Shown piece after piece: positions 7,873 through 17,010 of a DNA stretch of 45,812 bases. The DNA comes from Bacillota bacterium (GTDB taxonomy: Bacteria; Bacillota; SHA-98; UBA4971), in the NCBI GenBank assembly GCA_012516125.1, contig JAAYXB010000048.1, positions 1-45,812 on the forward strand, in the 5' to 3' direction. The notes beneath the pieces are model-generated. The model made no database searches. It saw only the letters and a program-made list of their open reading frames with translations, and was not told where the DNA came from. The position numbers were made by a program, and so were the translations under genes. Each line of letters starts with the position of its first letter. Positions within the stretch are counted from its first letter, which is position 1.

Positions 7873-8904
7873 TTACTGCCTGGGCGCGAGTCCCGCAAGT
7901 GCCGTAACCTCGGTGCCCTTGTAGTAATGCTTGAGGATGTCCACGTAGGTCTTCCCGGCCTGGGCCATGGCCTGCGCCCCGTACTGGGACATGCCAACAC
8001 CATGGCCGTAGCCGGTGGTTATGAAGTACACTTTGTCTCCAACGACCTGGTAGGTTAGCTTCGTTGAGCGTAGTCCGAGGATCTCGCGAAGGGAGTAGCC
8101 GGAGAAGATCTTGTCGCCGATGCGTATGTCCTTGACCCTCCCGGCCCGCGAGGCGCTCAGCACTTCAATTGGCCGGTCCATCCTCTCCTCGGCGACCACT
8201 TGCACATCTTTTCCGGCAACCTTGTATGTTCTCACCTTCCTCTGCGTCAGCTTCACGCCGAGCTTCTTTTCAAGCTCGTCTATGGTGAACTCCACGCGCT
8301 GCTGGAAGCTGGGCTCCCTTGCCTCAAACTCCGTGGACACGGCCCGCAGGTAAGGGACGGCATCTCGCCACACGTCCTCGGAGTTATCGGTTGACCCGCC
8401 CGAGGCTGCGTGGTAGTATGCCTCGATGGGTTTGCCCTGATATGTGACGATCTTCCCCGAGGTTGACTCCACCGCGCTCGCTATCTTACGCGCATACGCG
8501 TAGTACTCGAGGTAGCTGAGCCTCCTTCGCAACTCGTCATCGGATATCCACGCCTGGCAGTGCAGGTGATCTGTGCACACGTCGGCGCCTGGATGGGCTG
8601 CGCATCCGGGACCGCCGAACTGCCTCATCCTCTTGACCGCGAACGTACGTGCCGCGACCGCCTGGGCCTTCAGCGCCTCCGTGCCGAACGACGCGGGCAT
8701 CTCCGCGGCCACCACGCCCCTGACATACTCGTCCAGGGGCATCTCCACCATCTTCCCGGTGGCGACGACGAACACCTTGACGCCTGGCCCTGCGGCCTGC
8801 TCCCGCGGCTCGATCTTGAAGTCGCAACCGCGCACAAGCACAGACGGCACCACAAGGACCACCAGAATGCAAAACCCGACGGAGAAGATCACCGCCCTGT
8901 CCAT
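7873..8904 (-). CDS. spoIID: Stage II sporulation protein D, peptidoglycan lytic transglycosylase
   Basis: A 343-residue membrane-anchored SpoIID. SpoIID cleaves glycan strands denuded of stem peptides and, with SpoIIM/SpoIIP, drives septal thinning and engulfment. There is one N-terminal membrane helix (about residues 4-24). Family blocks are MPLDEYVRGVVAAEMPASF, with the catalytic-region glutamate, then EALKAQAVAARTFA, the cysteine-rich insert with DVCTDHLHCQAW, YYHAASGGSTDNSEDVW, and the C-terminal GYGHGVGMSQYGAQ. ATG 8904 is preferred over the upstream in-frame GTG 8928 because AGGGGG sits 8 bases before it. It is between murA and the spoIIQ-like gene, as in B. subtilis. I could not find a convincing sigma-E promoter in front of it. 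Confidence 0.95.
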   Translation of the reverse strand: MDRAVIFSVGFCILVVLVVPSVLVRGCDFKIEPREQAAGPGVKVFVVATGKMVEMPLDEYVRGVVAAEMPASFGTEALKAQAVAARTFAVKRMRQFGGPGCAAHPGADVCTDHLHCQAWISDDELRRRLSYLEYYAYARKIASAVESTSGKIVTYQGKPIEAYYHAASGGSTDNSEDVWRDAVPYLRAVSTEFEAREPSFQQRVEFTIDELEKKLGVKLTQRKVRTYKVAGKDVQVVAEERMDRPIEVLSASRAGRVKDIRIGDKIFSGYSLREILGLRSTKLTYQVVGDKVYFITTGYGHGVGMSQYGAQAMAQAGKTYVDILKHYYKGTEVTALAGLAPRQ

Positions 8905-9005
8905 CCAGCCTGCCCCCTGATGAAACACAACCGCTTGTCTATCGCCGGCTCCAGGCTATCCTTACGCGGTTGGGGAGCAGAATAGAACATGTGGCAGAAT
9001 AGAGC

Positions 9006-9034
9006 ACCCGGCCGCCTTCCCGTCGCGGCCGGGT
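9006..9034 (-). terminator. Strong GC hairpin after murA
   Basis: ACCCGGCCGC (9006-9015) and GCGGCCGGGT (9025-9034) form a perfect 10-bp stem with a 9-base loop, about 100 bases after the murA stop. The following minus-strand bases are only mildly T-rich, so termination efficiency is uncertain. Confidence 0.55.
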
Positions 9035-9042
9035 GTACTTCT

Positions 9043-9087
9043 CCATGCCCTGCAGTTCCATGCCCTGCAGTTCCGTGCCCTGCGGCG
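9043..9087. repeat. 15-bp tandem repeat, about three copies
   Basis: The unit CCATGCCCTGCAGTT occurs at 9043-9057 and 9058-9072, followed by a degenerate third copy from 9073. It lies between the murA stop and the hairpin. No function is evident. Confidence 0.8.
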
Positions 9088-9130
9088 CTCTGTAGTTGCT
9101 CTTTTGCCCGCTGCCGTCGCGCCTGCGCGC

Positions 9131-10426
9131 TTACGACGCGCCAGCGCCAGCGGCGAGGGATTTGGCGGCGTGCGTGCGTCTCTCGATGATCGCCCCGAGC
9201 GCGCCAAGCTTGCGCTCGATGGCCTCGTACCCACGGTCGATGTGCCCTACGCCGAAGATCTCCGTCTCGCCCCGAGACGCAAGCGCCGCCACAACGAGCG
9301 CCGCCCCAGCCCGCAGGTCGGTCGCCCTTACCGGAGCGCCGGAAAGCGCCTCAACACCCTCCACCACGGCAGACCGGCCGTCGATCTTGATCTTCGCGCC
9401 CATCCGGGTAAGCTCATCCACGTGCATGAACCTGTTCTCGAACACCGTCTCCGTGATAATGCTCGTGCCGCGCGCTATGGACAGGAGGGCCATGAATTGC
9501 GCCTGGAGGTCCGTGGGGAAGCCTGGGTACGGCATGGTCTTGATGTCGAGGGGCTGGATGTCCCCGGATGAGCTCACGCGGAGGCTCGACCCCTGCGTCT
9601 CGATGACGGCGCCCGCCTCACGCAATTTGGATATGGTCGCCGCAAGATGCTCGGGGACCACGTTGTCGATGACCACTTCCCCACCGGTGATCGCCGCCGC
9701 GGCCATGTAGGTGCCGGCCTCGATGCGGTCGGGGATGATGGCGTGGGACGCCCCGTGAAGCTCGGCTACGCCCTCGATCTTGATCACTCCGGTGCCCGCA
9801 CCCCTGACCCTGGCTCCCATGGCCGAGAGCAGGTTTGCCAGGTCAACCACCTCAGGCTCCTGCGCGGCGTTCTCGATGATGGTGGTCCCATCGGCCAGGA
9901 CCGCCGCCATCATGGCGTTCTCGGTCGCGCCCACACTGGGATAGTCCAGGTACACACGGGCGCCTCGCAGCCCGGCGGCCGGCGCCACAGCTTCGATATA
10001 ACCGTTCCCGGTCGCAAGGTCGGCGCCCATAGCGGCAAATGCCTTGAGGTGAAGGTTGATCGGCCTGGAGCCGATGGCGCAGCCGCCAGGCATGGGCATG
10101 CGTGCCGCGCCGAACCGCGCAAGAAGCGGGCCCGCAACGAGAAACGAGGCCCTCATCCGCCTGACGAGGTCGTAGGGAGCTTGCTTCGCCGCCGCGCGGG
10201 GCGCGCGAAGCCTCACACGCCCCGGGGTCGTGCTCACAGACACACCGAGGCTGTCAAGCAGTTCACACATTGTATCCACGTCATCCAGGGCCGGCACCCC
10301 GGAGATCGTAACCTCGTCGTCAGTGAGAAGTGCCGCTGCTATGGCGGGCAGGGCCGCGTTCTTCGCGCCGCTTACAACGACCCGCCCTGAAAGCCTCACC
10401 CCTCCCCGGATGAGGATGCTGTCCAA
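9131..10426 (-). CDS. murA: UDP-N-acetylglucosamine 1-carboxyvinyltransferase MurA
   Basis: A 431-residue MurA of normal length. It transfers enolpyruvate from PEP to UDP-GlcNAc, the first committed step of peptidoglycan synthesis, in the cytosol. Evidence includes the N-terminal [15 protein letters not shown] with the conserved Lys22-Asn23, the catalytic loop [11 protein letters not shown] with Cys116 (the fosfomycin target), [33 protein letters not shown], and [15 protein letters not shown]. The start is TTG 10426, with GGGGAGGAA 5-6 bases upstream. Gene order murA-spoIID-spoIIQ is as in B. subtilis. In relatives the atp operon usually lies upstream, but here there is a 445-bp repeat-containing gap. 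Confidence 0.97.
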   Translation of the reverse strand: MDSILIRGGVRLSGRVVVSGAKNAALPAIAAALLTDDEVTISGVPALDDVDTMCELLDSLGVSVSTTPGRVRLRAPRAAAKQAPYDLVRRMRASFLVAGPLLARFGAARMPMPGGCAIGSRPINLHLKAFAAMGADLATGNGYIEAVAPAAGLRGARVYLDYPSVGATENAMMAAVLADGTTIIENAAQEPEVVDLANLLSAMGARVRGAGTGVIKIEGVAELHGASHAIIPDRIEAGTYMAAAAITGGEVVIDNVVPEHLAATISKLREAGAVIETQGSSLRVSSSGDIQPLDIKTMPYPGFPTDLQAQFMALLSIARGTSIITETVFENRFMHVDELTRMGAKIKIDGRSAVVEGVEALSGAPVRATDLRAGAALVVAALASRGETEIFGVGHIDRGYEAIERKLGALGAIIERRTHAAKSLAAGAGAS

Positions 10427-10508
10427 GCGGTTTCCTCCCCTCCGAACGGCCCGGTGGTCACCCGGGCACCCGGCCTCTCACCTGGCCGCAACGGCCGGCA
10501 ATCCAGCC

Positions 10509-10658
10509 TCTAAGCTCATTTTCCGCAGTAGAAACGTCTTCCCAGCTAAAGGGCGCAATGGTCGCGTGCCGCAAAACAGTTGGAGAACCCCGGCAACAGG
10601 CCTTTTAGCAGGTCTTTTCTCAATTTGGCCGCGCTCCTAATGCGGAAAATGGGCTAAG
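10509..10658. repeat. 114-bp interval bounded by 18-bp inverted repeats (MITE-like)
   Basis: TGCGGAAAATGGGCTAAG at 10641-10658 has an inverted partner, TGCGGAAAATGAGCTTAG read on the minus strand, at 10509-10526 (16 of 18 bases match). The bases between have no convincing ORF. No clear target-site duplication was found. The right arm overlaps the edge of the hairpin repeat that follows. Confidence 0.5.
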
Positions 10659-10745
10659 TGAGAGTGCAGAAACGCTCCCGACTCTTGGGAGGGGTTGCCG
10701 GTGACTCAGGTGACTCAAAGGAAGAGTGCAACACCGGCAACCCAC
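10651..10745 (-). repeat. Intergenic hairpin repeat, copy A
   Basis: One of four related elements in this window. The core inverted repeat is GGGTTGCCGGTG (10692-10703) and CACCGGCAACCC (10732-10743), a perfect 12-bp stem. Flanking similarity to the copies near 19.1 and 25.0 kb extends through the GAGTCGGGAG, TTTCTGCA and CTTAGCCC blocks. Orientation is opposite to copies B and C. It lies between the wecB stop and the murA start. A degenerate partial match (AGAGTGTATCACCGGCA) follows near 10791-10807. Confidence 0.8.
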
Positions 10746-10871
10746 CAGATGCTGCGAGGAACTAACGAACCCCCACTTAGCAGCCACGTAGAGAGTGTAT
10801 CACCGGCAGCGCAGGGCTTCAACTGGAAACTCGACCCCGGCCACCCAGTTCGTGGTATATTGTGCCCCTGT

Positions 10872-12023
10872 TCACCCGCGGAAATCCTCCGGGCGTTCGG
10901 AGGAAATGCCGAACCTCCATAGGATGGCTGCAAGGATACGCTCTGCGGCGCGGCCGTCGCCGTATGGGTTGCGGGCGCTTGCCATCCTCGCGTAGGCCTC
11001 AGGGTCCTCCAGAAGCTCCCGCGCCCGGCCCACGATGCGCCTGCGGTCCGTCCCCGCGAGGACGAGCGTGCCCGCCTCGAGCCCCTCGGGCCGCTCGGTC
11101 ACATCGCGCAGGACCACGACGGGCTTGTCCAGGGACGGCGCTTCCTCCTGCAGGCCGCCGGAGTCCGTCAGCACCATGTAGCACCGTTTCATCAGCGCGA
11201 CCATGACCTGGTAGTCCACGGGGTCCATGAGATGAACGCGGGGGACGCCCTGAAGGATGCCCATGACGTCCGCCCTTACGAGCGGGTTCATGTGGACCGG
11301 AAAGACGATCTCGACGTCGGGATAGGCGTCCACGATATCCTTGAGGGCATGGCAGATCTCGCGCATGGGCTCGCCCAGGTTCTCGCGGCGATGCGCCGTG
11401 ACAAGAAGCACCTTCCTGCGGTCGAAGTCGATGGAGGCAAGGACCGGGTCCCGAAACTCGTAGGGCCGCCCCGCCACATCAATGAGGGCGTCGATCACAG
11501 TGTTGCCAGTCACGTGGATGGCTTCGGCCCTCACCCCTTCAGCGAGCAAATTCCTCTTGTGGTCCTCCACCGGCGCGAAGTGGATGTCAGCGAGGCACCC
11601 CGCAAGCCGCCTGTTCATCTCCTCCGGGAACGGGAAGTATTTGTCGTGGGTCCGAAGCCCCGCCTCGACGTGGCCCACCTGCACGTGATGGTAGAAAGCG
11701 ACGAGGCTCGCCACGAACGTGGTGGACGTGTCCCCGTGGACCAGCACCAGGTCAGGCCTCTCTTTCACTACAGGCGCCTCGAGGCCCGCGAGCGCCCGCA
11801 CCGCGATGTCGGTGAGGGACTGCCCCTCGCGCATGATGTCGAGGTCGTAGTCAGGCACGATATCGAACAGGTCCAGCACCTGGTCGAGCATCTCCCGGTG
11901 CTGGGCCGTCACCACCACGACGCACTCGATGTCGTCGCACTCCCGCATGGCGCGCACCACAGGCGCCATCTTTATGGCCTCCGGGCGCGTTCCGAAGACT
12001 GCCATGACCTTCCTTCTGGGCAC
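10872..12023 (-). CDS. wecB: UDP-N-acetylglucosamine 2-epimerase (non-hydrolysing)
   Basis: A 383-residue cytosolic enzyme (WecB/MnaA) that interconverts UDP-GlcNAc and UDP-ManNAc for wall teichoic acid or other surface polymers. Conserved blocks are MAVFGTRPEAIKMAPVV at the N-terminus, VVTAQHREMLDQVL, VHGDTSTTFVASL, VGHVEAGLRT, FPEEMNRRL, HVTGNTVIDAL, VTAHRRENLG, FPVHMNP and LTDSGGLQEEAPSL. Length is typical. Start ATG/GTG region at 12023 has AAGGGGG nearby upstream. The neighbouring wecA/tagO-like gene makes the lipid-linked GlcNAc that precedes ManNAc addition, so the two probably act in one pathway. In B. subtilis mnaA lies between upp and the atp operon, and this is the corresponding position. 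Confidence 0.95.
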   Translation of the reverse strand: MPRRKVMAVFGTRPEAIKMAPVVRAMRECDDIECVVVVTAQHREMLDQVLDLFDIVPDYDLDIMREGQSLTDIAVRALAGLEAPVVKERPDLVLVHGDTSTTFVASLVAFYHHVQVGHVEAGLRTHDKYFPFPEEMNRRLAGCLADIHFAPVEDHKRNLLAEGVRAEAIHVTGNTVIDALIDVAGRPYEFRDPVLASIDFDRRKVLLVTAHRRENLGEPMREICHALKDIVDAYPDVEIVFPVHMNPLVRADVMGILQGVPRVHLMDPVDYQVMVALMKRCYMVLTDSGGLQEEAPSLDKPVVVLRDVTERPEGLEAGTLVLAGTDRRRIVGRARELLEDPEAYARMASARNPYGDGRAAERILAAILWRFGISSERPEDFRG

Positions 12024-12130
12024 GGGAAACCCCCTTCCAGCCGCGGACGTCCCTTCCCCGGCGCAGGTTTGCGGCCGGCCGCGGTCGCGCCGGGCCGTGT
12101 CAATCCCGCCAGCCGCACCTGGAAGTCGCG

Positions 12131-13183
12131 CTACCGGTGATGGACTTGCGTGCGGCTGTTGCCGGTGGCGCGCGGGTGGACTCGGCCGGAACGCCTCACG
12201 CCGACCACGAAAGCGCCAATAGCTACCACGACGGCCAGGTACAGGGCGGCCGCCGCGTGAACGCGGGCCATCAGGACGGCGAGTGAAGCCAGCACGCCGC
12301 TGACGAGGTATATCAGCACCACCGCGCCCCTGTGCGAGAACCCCCTGGCGAGCAGACGATGATGGATGTGGTCCCTGTCAGCTTGATAGAACGGCGTGCC
12401 GTTGTGAACCCTGCGCGCGATGGCGAAGGCAGTATCGATGATGGGCACCCCAAGAGCGAACATGGGGATGGCGAGGGCGATGGTGGCCGCGCCCTTGAGA
12501 GCTCCTCCTACCGAGATCACCGCGATGGCGAACCCCAGGAACATGGCGCCAGCATCACCCATAAATATCTTGGCAGGGTTGAAGTTGAACGGGAGGAACC
12601 CGACGGCGCTCCCGGCAAGCGCGATGGCGAGGGTGGCCGCAAACGCTTGGCCGCGCGAGGCGGCGACTGAGAAGATCGCAAACGCCGCGATCGACGAGAC
12701 GCCCGCCGCGAGACCGTCAAGCCCGTCGAGGAAATTGACGACGTTCGTGAGGGCCAGGATCCAGAAGAACGTTACCGGGATGCCCCACCAGCCAAGGTAT
12801 ATCATCCCCGGGCCGAACGGGTTCGTCACGAACTCGATGCGCACGCCCAGGTAGACGGCGACAAGCGCGGCCATGATCTGCCCGACGAACTTCGGCAGAG
12901 GCCGCAGCTCACGTATGTCATCGCGGACCCCGACGGCGAATACCACGGCAGATCCCGCGAGAAGCCCGAGGATATCGCGCCCGAGACCTACCCGATGCAG
13001 GACCGCCACCATGAACCCAATGAAAATGGCAACTCCACCCAGGACGGGCATGGGCTGCCTGTGAACCGTCCTCGCGTTTGGCATGTATACCAGCCCGGCA
13101 CGGAAGGCGCCAGCGCGCACGATCGGTGTCAGGACAAGGGTAACCGCAAGGGCTTCGGCGAAGGCTTGAGCATAGGTGGACAT
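12131..13183 (-). CDS. tagO: Undecaprenyl-phosphate GlcNAc-1-phosphate transferase (WecA/TagO family)
   Basis: A 350-residue integral membrane enzyme with about ten hydrophobic segments. The family moves GlcNAc-1-phosphate (or a related sugar phosphate) from its UDP form onto undecaprenyl phosphate, starting teichoic acid or polysaccharide synthesis. Visible motifs are RTVHRQPMPVLGG, VGVRDDIRELRP (the DD motif), NFLDGLDGLAAG (the catalytic Asp motif), FMGDAGAMFLGF, and the cytoplasmic loop DRDHIHHRLLARGFSH. ATG 13183 is preferred. The in-frame extension to 13267 is Arg/Pro-rich and unlike the family. Length is then normal. It pairs with the adjacent wecB. MraY is excluded by the loop histidine pattern and by context, but the exact acceptor polymer cannot be told. 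Confidence 0.9.
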   Translation of the reverse strand: MSTYAQAFAEALAVTLVLTPIVRAGAFRAGLVYMPNARTVHRQPMPVLGGVAIFIGFMVAVLHRVGLGRDILGLLAGSAVVFAVGVRDDIRELRPLPKFVGQIMAALVAVYLGVRIEFVTNPFGPGMIYLGWWGIPVTFFWILALTNVVNFLDGLDGLAAGVSSIAAFAIFSVAASRGQAFAATLAIALAGSAVGFLPFNFNPAKIFMGDAGAMFLGFAIAVISVGGALKGAATIALAIPMFALGVPIIDTAFAIARRVHNGTPFYQADRDHIHHRLLARGFSHRGAVVLIYLVSGVLASLAVLMARVHAAAALYLAVVVAIGAFVVGVRRSGRVHPRATGNSRTQVHHR

Positions 13184-13358
13184 GTCAGGTTCGCACTTCC
13201 TCTCCAACGGGAGCCGGGGACTTGCGTCCGCACGAGGACAAGACGCCCGGCGCGCGCCCCGCAGCACATAAAACGGCCAGCTTGAGGCCGCGCCAACCCC
13301 ATTCTAACCCTGCGGAGAAAACCGCGTCAAGAAGGCCGGACACGAAATCGGCCGCACT

Positions 13359-13970
13359 TCAAGGGGCCCCGGCGTGGCGCGCGGCGCCGGCCCCGAACGG
13401 CGGCACCGAGAACCGCCTGACCTTGATTCCGGCCTCGTCCAGGATGCTTGCAGCAAGCTCATCCGGGTAATCCCCGGCGTACACGATCTCAACAACGCCC
13501 GCGTTTACCAACATCTTCGCACACAGCACGCACGGCTGGTTTGTACAGTATATGGTCGCTCCTCTGATGCTTATGCCGTGCAGGGCCGCCTGGATGATGA
13601 CGTTCTGTTCCGCGTGCAGACCCCTGCAAAGCTCGTGTCTCTCGCCCGAGGGCACATCCCGCTGCGTGCGAAGGCACCCCACCTCGCCACAGTGGGCAAG
13701 TCCCGCGGGCGCGCCGTTGTAGCCGGTTGCGAGGATGCGCCTGTCCCTCACGGCAATGGCCCCGACCTGCCGGCGCAGGCACGTAGAGCGGCTCGCCACG
13801 ATCTTCGCGATCTCCATGAAGTATTCGTCCCACGAAGGCCGCTCTGGCACCTCGACCCCAGGCCCGCCGTCCTCGGATTTGCGTTTCAAACCCTGTCGCC
13901 TCGCCCTCTCTCGCGCTCGCGTCGCTCTTCTGCGCCATCCGCAGGCCTCGCCGCCAGACGTTCCCGTCAC
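13359..13970 (-). CDS. comEB: Deoxycytidylate (dCMP) deaminase family protein, ComEB-like
   Basis: A zinc-dependent cytidine/deoxycytidylate deaminase, which converts dCMP to dUMP for thymidylate synthesis. The core shows [39 protein letters not shown], the catalytic HAEQN, and the zinc cysteines in [12 protein letters not shown], ending with [15 protein letters not shown] 13970 overlaps the upp TGA by four bases (GTGA), which favours translational coupling, but it gives a basic, non-conserved extension of about 44 residues. An in-frame GTG at 13850 just before the family core is the alternative. In clostridia this gene is commonly found between upp and wecA, as here. Homologues are named ComEB in B. 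subtilis although no competence role follows from that. Confidence 0.93.
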   Translation of the reverse strand: MTGTSGGEACGWRRRATRARERARRQGLKRKSEDGGPGVEVPERPSWDEYFMEIAKIVASRSTCLRRQVGAIAVRDRRILATGYNGAPAGLAHCGEVGCLRTQRDVPSGERHELCRGLHAEQNVIIQAALHGISIRGATIYCTNQPCVLCAKMLVNAGVVEIVYAGDYPDELAASILDEAGIKVRRFSVPPFGAGAARHAGAP

Positions 13971-14602
13971 TTCGTCCCGAACAGCCTGTCCCCGGCATCG
14001 CCCAGGCCGGGCACTATATACCCATGGGAGTTCAGGCGCTCGTCTATGGCCGCAGTAAAGATGTCCACGTCGGGGTGGTGCTCCTGCACCATCTTGATGC
14101 CCTCGGGCGCGGCGATGAGCACCATCAGCTTGATGTTGACGGCGCCCCGCTCCTTGAGAAACCTTATCGCTGCAGTGGCCGACCCACCCGTCGCCAACAT
14201 CGGGTCAACGACTATGAGATCGCGCTCGGACACGTCCGGCGGAAGCTTGCAGTAGTAATCGACGGGTTTCAGGGTCTCCGGGTCACGGTAGATGCCGATG
14301 TGCCCGACCTTCGCAGCGGGTATCAGTCTCAGCATGCCGTCGACCATGCCAAGGCCGGCTCTGAGGATCGCGATGATGCCGACCTTCTTCCCGGCGATCA
14401 CCTTGGTCCTGGCCCGGCCTATCGGCGTTTCGACCTCGGCGTCCTCGAGCGGAAAGTCGCGTGTAACCTCGTAGGCCATGAGGGTCGCAACCTCGCTCAC
14501 GAGGTCCCGGAAGTCTTTGGAGCCGGTGTTCTTGTCCCTGATGAACGTGAGCTTGTGCTGAATGAGAGGATGGTCGATGAGGTGGACCCTGGACAATTTC
14601 AC
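13967..14602 (-). CDS. upp: Uracil phosphoribosyltransferase
   Basis: A 211-residue cytosolic enzyme that makes UMP from uracil and PRPP (pyrimidine salvage). It has the N-terminal [22 protein letters not shown] (shortened here to the core [11 protein letters not shown]), [24 protein letters not shown], the PRPP-binding loop [12 protein letters not shown], and the C-terminal uracil-binding region [16 protein letters not shown]. Length equals the bacterial norm (about 209). The GTG start at 14602 overlaps the rpiB stop in a GTGA arrangement, so translation is probably coupled. It is followed by the dCMP deaminase gene, another four-base overlap. Confidence 0.97.
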   Translation of the reverse strand: MKLSRVHLIDHPLIQHKLTFIRDKNTGSKDFRDLVSEVATLMAYEVTRDFPLEDAEVETPIGRARTKVIAGKKVGIIAILRAGLGMVDGMLRLIPAAKVGHIGIYRDPETLKPVDYYCKLPPDVSERDLIVVDPMLATGGSATAAIRFLKERGAVNIKLMVLIAAPEGIKMVQEHHPDVDIFTAAIDERLNSHGYIVPGLGDAGDRLFGTK

Positions 14603-15048
14603 TTCCCCCTTCCCGCTTCTCCCAGCGCGATCTTCTCCAGGCGTCGGGCATGCCGCCCGCCCGCGAAGCCTGTTTCCAGGAATACTCTGACGATCTCACG
14701 TGCGAGCTCAAGCCGGATGATCCTTGCCCCAAGGGTGAGCACGTTCGCGTCGTTGTGCTCGCGGGCAAGCCTCGCGGTCGCGACGTCTCCCACAAGCGCC
14801 GCGCGCACGCCCGGCACCTTGTTCGCCACGATGGACATGCCTATACCTGTCCCACATATGAGGACGCCCCTGTCGAACCGCCCGGACGCGACGTCCCTCG
14901 CCACCCGGTAACCTATGTCAGGGTAATCCACGGGGTCGCAAGACGGCGCTCCGAAGTCCTCTACCTCGTGCCCGAGGGATTTCACGTACTCCTTGAGGCT
15001 CTCTTTCATCTCGAAGCCGGCATGGTCGCTGCCGATGGCAACTCTCAC
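14599..15048 (-). CDS. rpiB: Ribose-5-phosphate isomerase B
   Basis: A 149-residue RpiB that interconverts ribose-5-phosphate and ribulose-5-phosphate in the pentose phosphate pathway. Conserved features are [15 protein letters not shown] at the N-terminus, [12 protein letters not shown], the active-site cysteine in [22 protein letters not shown], and [14 protein letters not shown]. Start ATG 15048 is preceded by AAGGAGGTGC. The upp gene overlaps its stop by four bases. The neighbourhood (sua5-ywlE-rpiB-upp) matches the B. subtilis ywlC-ywlE-ywlF-upp region, but ywlD, ywlG and glyA are missing here. Confidence 0.96.
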   Translation of the reverse strand: MRVAIGSDHAGFEMKESLKEYVKSLGHEVEDFGAPSCDPVDYPDIGYRVARDVASGRFDRGVLICGTGIGMSIVANKVPGVRAALVGDVATARLAREHNDANVLTLGARIIRLELAREIVRVFLETGFAGGRHARRLEKIALGEAGRGK

Positions 15049-15183
15049 TGGCGCAGCACCTCCTTATCGTCTCTGTGTCGCCTGTTCTTCCTGATTTCTT
15101 GCTCCATTCTTAAGGACACAGGGACCCAGGCGCGTCTTCGCCCCCACATGGCACCGCCGGGGCTGGTCCACTACACAGTGGTT

Positions 15184-15711
15184 CTACTCTGTCGTGGGAG
15201 GTTCCTCCGACCCTGTGCAATTTTCCATAGACATCTCCCTGATTCGCCTTATCGCACCATCGATAGCCCTTTTGATGTTGTCGGCGGTAGCGCGGTACAC
15301 CTCGATGGACCCTCCAAACGGGTCGTGCGTGTCGGGGCCAAGCTCGGCCGCAAGGCCCGCGAACTCGTTGAGCGTGAAGACCTTGCCCTCCAGGGATGGG
15401 TGCCGGGCCAGCAAAACCTGTTTGTGAGCAGACGTCATCACGAGGACGAGGTCGGCGCCCTCGACCACATCCTCCCTCAGGAGGCGCGCGCGGTGGGACG
15501 AGATGTCGAGGCCACGCTCCATCATGACGGCCCTGGCATTCTCGGAGGCCGGGTCGCCCTCGCGCGCGAAAAGCCCGGCGGACTCAACGACAACACCGTC
15601 GGCCCGCCCACCGAACTCGTCAACAAGGGCCTTACGCAGCATCGCCTCGGCCATGGCGCTCCTGCACGTATTCCCGCTGCACACCACCACAATTCGCCTC
15701 GGCAGAGCCAC
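15184..15711 (-). CDS. ywlE: Low-molecular-weight phosphatase, probable protein-arginine phosphatase YwlE
   Basis: A 175-residue low-molecular-weight phosphatase. The P-loop near the N-terminus is VCSGNTCRSAMAE (Cx5RS), and the general acid Asp is in DTHDPFG near the C-terminal third. The Thr four residues after the nucleophile Cys is the feature that gives B. subtilis YwlE its preference for phospho-arginine over phospho-tyrosine. That, with its position beside sua5 and rpiB, supports YwlE, which opposes the McsB arginine kinase. GTG 15711 is chosen because GGAGGTG lies 8 bases upstream. A longer in-frame start exists at 15768 but would put the Shine-Dalgarno inside the gene. The C-terminal tail is longer than in YwlE of B. 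subtilis. Confidence 0.88.
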   Translation of the reverse strand: MALPRRIVVVCSGNTCRSAMAEAMLRKALVDEFGGRADGVVVESAGLFAREGDPASENARAVMMERGLDISSHRARLLREDVVEGADLVLVMTSAHKQVLLARHPSLEGKVFTLNEFAGLAAELGPDTHDPFGGSIEVYRATADNIKRAIDGAIRRIREMSMENCTGSEEPPTTE

Positions 15712-15773
15712 CACCTGCCACCTCCAGGGATATATCGTTACCGTCGTACCCCAATGCGGATACAACACGCGCG

Positions 15774-16865
15774 CTATATCGGGTCAACGTCTGATCCCGC
15801 GTGAGCATGGATGATGCGACCGCCCGAGGCGCGGCGCAGCCGGTTCATGATGGCGAAGCCCAGGCCCGCCTGGTCGAACCCCTCCGCGAACACCACGTCT
15901 ACCCCGTCGGTGTCGAACAGGCGCAGCGTGGCGAAAAGAGCGGCCGCCACGGTCGATAGATCCTGCCTGGACCCCGCAACGCGCACCACGTCGGCATGGC
16001 CTGCGTAAAGCTCTTCCGTCTCACGCGAGCACATCACCCCGGCTCTCTCGCCCACGGCATGACGGGCCTGAATCTCGCGGAGTATACGGCTGGCGACCGC
16101 ACTCGTCTCGCCCTCCACGAGGACGACGGGCGTCTTCGGAGCATAATGGGTGTATTTCATCCCCGGCGACGGAACCGGGCCGATAGGCCCCGCGCTGACA
16201 GAATCCGCGGAAGCCACCGCCACATCGCCCAGCACCTCCTCGAGTTCCTCGACGGTAACGCCGCCGGGCCGCAGGACCCTCGGGGGGCTTGAGGTCATGT
16301 CGAGCACGGTGGATTCCACGCCCACGGTCGTTGGCCCTCCATCGAGGACCATCTCGATCTTGCCAGCCAGGTCTGCGATCACGTGATCCGCCGATGTGGG
16401 GCTTGGCCGCCCTGACACGTTCGCGCTGGGAGCGGCGATCGGGACGCCAGACTCAGCTATGAGGGTAAGGGCGATGGTGTTGTCTGGCATCCGGACGCCA
16501 ACGGTGGCAAGGCCGGCCGAGACCTCGTCCGGCACCTCGGGCCTTTTCGGGAGCACCAGTGTGAGGGGCCCGGGCCAGAACCTCTCCATGAGCCTTTGCG
16601 CAAGCGGCGGGACGCCCAGCACAACGCGGTGAGCGTCTTCGGGCGTGGCGAGGTGGAGTATGAGAGGATTATCCTGCGGCCGCCCCTTGGCGGCGAATAT
16701 CCTCCCCACGGCAGAGGCCGAAAGCCCGTCTGCGCCGAGGCCGTACACCGTCTCCGTGGGAAACGCGACGAGGCCGCCCGAGCGAATCACCTCGGCAGCC
16801 CGCCGGATCGCAGCGACATCCGGGCGCCCCGGGTCCAGACGTATCACTTCCGTCCTTTTGACCAT
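15774..16865 (-). CDS. sua5: L-threonylcarbamoyladenylate synthase (Sua5/YwlC)
   Basis: A 363-residue two-domain Sua5. It makes threonylcarbamoyl-AMP from threonine, bicarbonate and ATP for the t6A37 modification of ANN-decoding tRNAs. The YrdC-type domain has GGLVAFPTETVYGLGADG, KGRPQDNPLILHL, GPLTLVL, VGVRMPDN, PIAAPSANVSGRPSPT and VESTVLDM. A linker with PGMKYTHYAPKTPVVLVEG leads to the C-terminal Sua5 domain. ATG 16865 is preferred (AAGGGTG upstream). An in-frame GTG at 16886 lacks a Shine-Dalgarno. The gene is followed by ywlE and preceded by prmC, matching B. subtilis order except for spoIIR/ywlA/ywlB, which are absent. Confidence 0.95.
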   Translation of the reverse strand: MVKRTEVIRLDPGRPDVAAIRRAAEVIRSGGLVAFPTETVYGLGADGLSASAVGRIFAAKGRPQDNPLILHLATPEDAHRVVLGVPPLAQRLMERFWPGPLTLVLPKRPEVPDEVSAGLATVGVRMPDNTIALTLIAESGVPIAAPSANVSGRPSPTSADHVIADLAGKIEMVLDGGPTTVGVESTVLDMTSSPPRVLRPGGVTVEELEEVLGDVAVASADSVSAGPIGPVPSPGMKYTHYAPKTPVVLVEGETSAVASRILREIQARHAVGERAGVMCSRETEELYAGHADVVRVAGSRQDLSTVAAALFATLRLFDTDGVDVVFAEGFDQAGLGFAIMNRLRRASGGRIIHAHAGSDVDPI

Positions 16866-17010
16866 CCGGGAGCCACACCCTTCCACCTCAGCTGGCAGCC
16901 GTGTAAATGCGTCGGCCGACCGCCTCGCCCCCTTTCAGCAACCTGCTTTACAGATGACAGGTTCAACCAGCCGACCGCCGGCCGAACTGCCGCTACTTCG
17001 CAAGACCGGC

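Noticed and set aside
14650-15804. Long plus-strand open frame of 384 codons
   Set aside because: It lies wholly antisense to rpiB and ywlE, which have clear family motifs. GC-rich codon bias produces such mirror frames.
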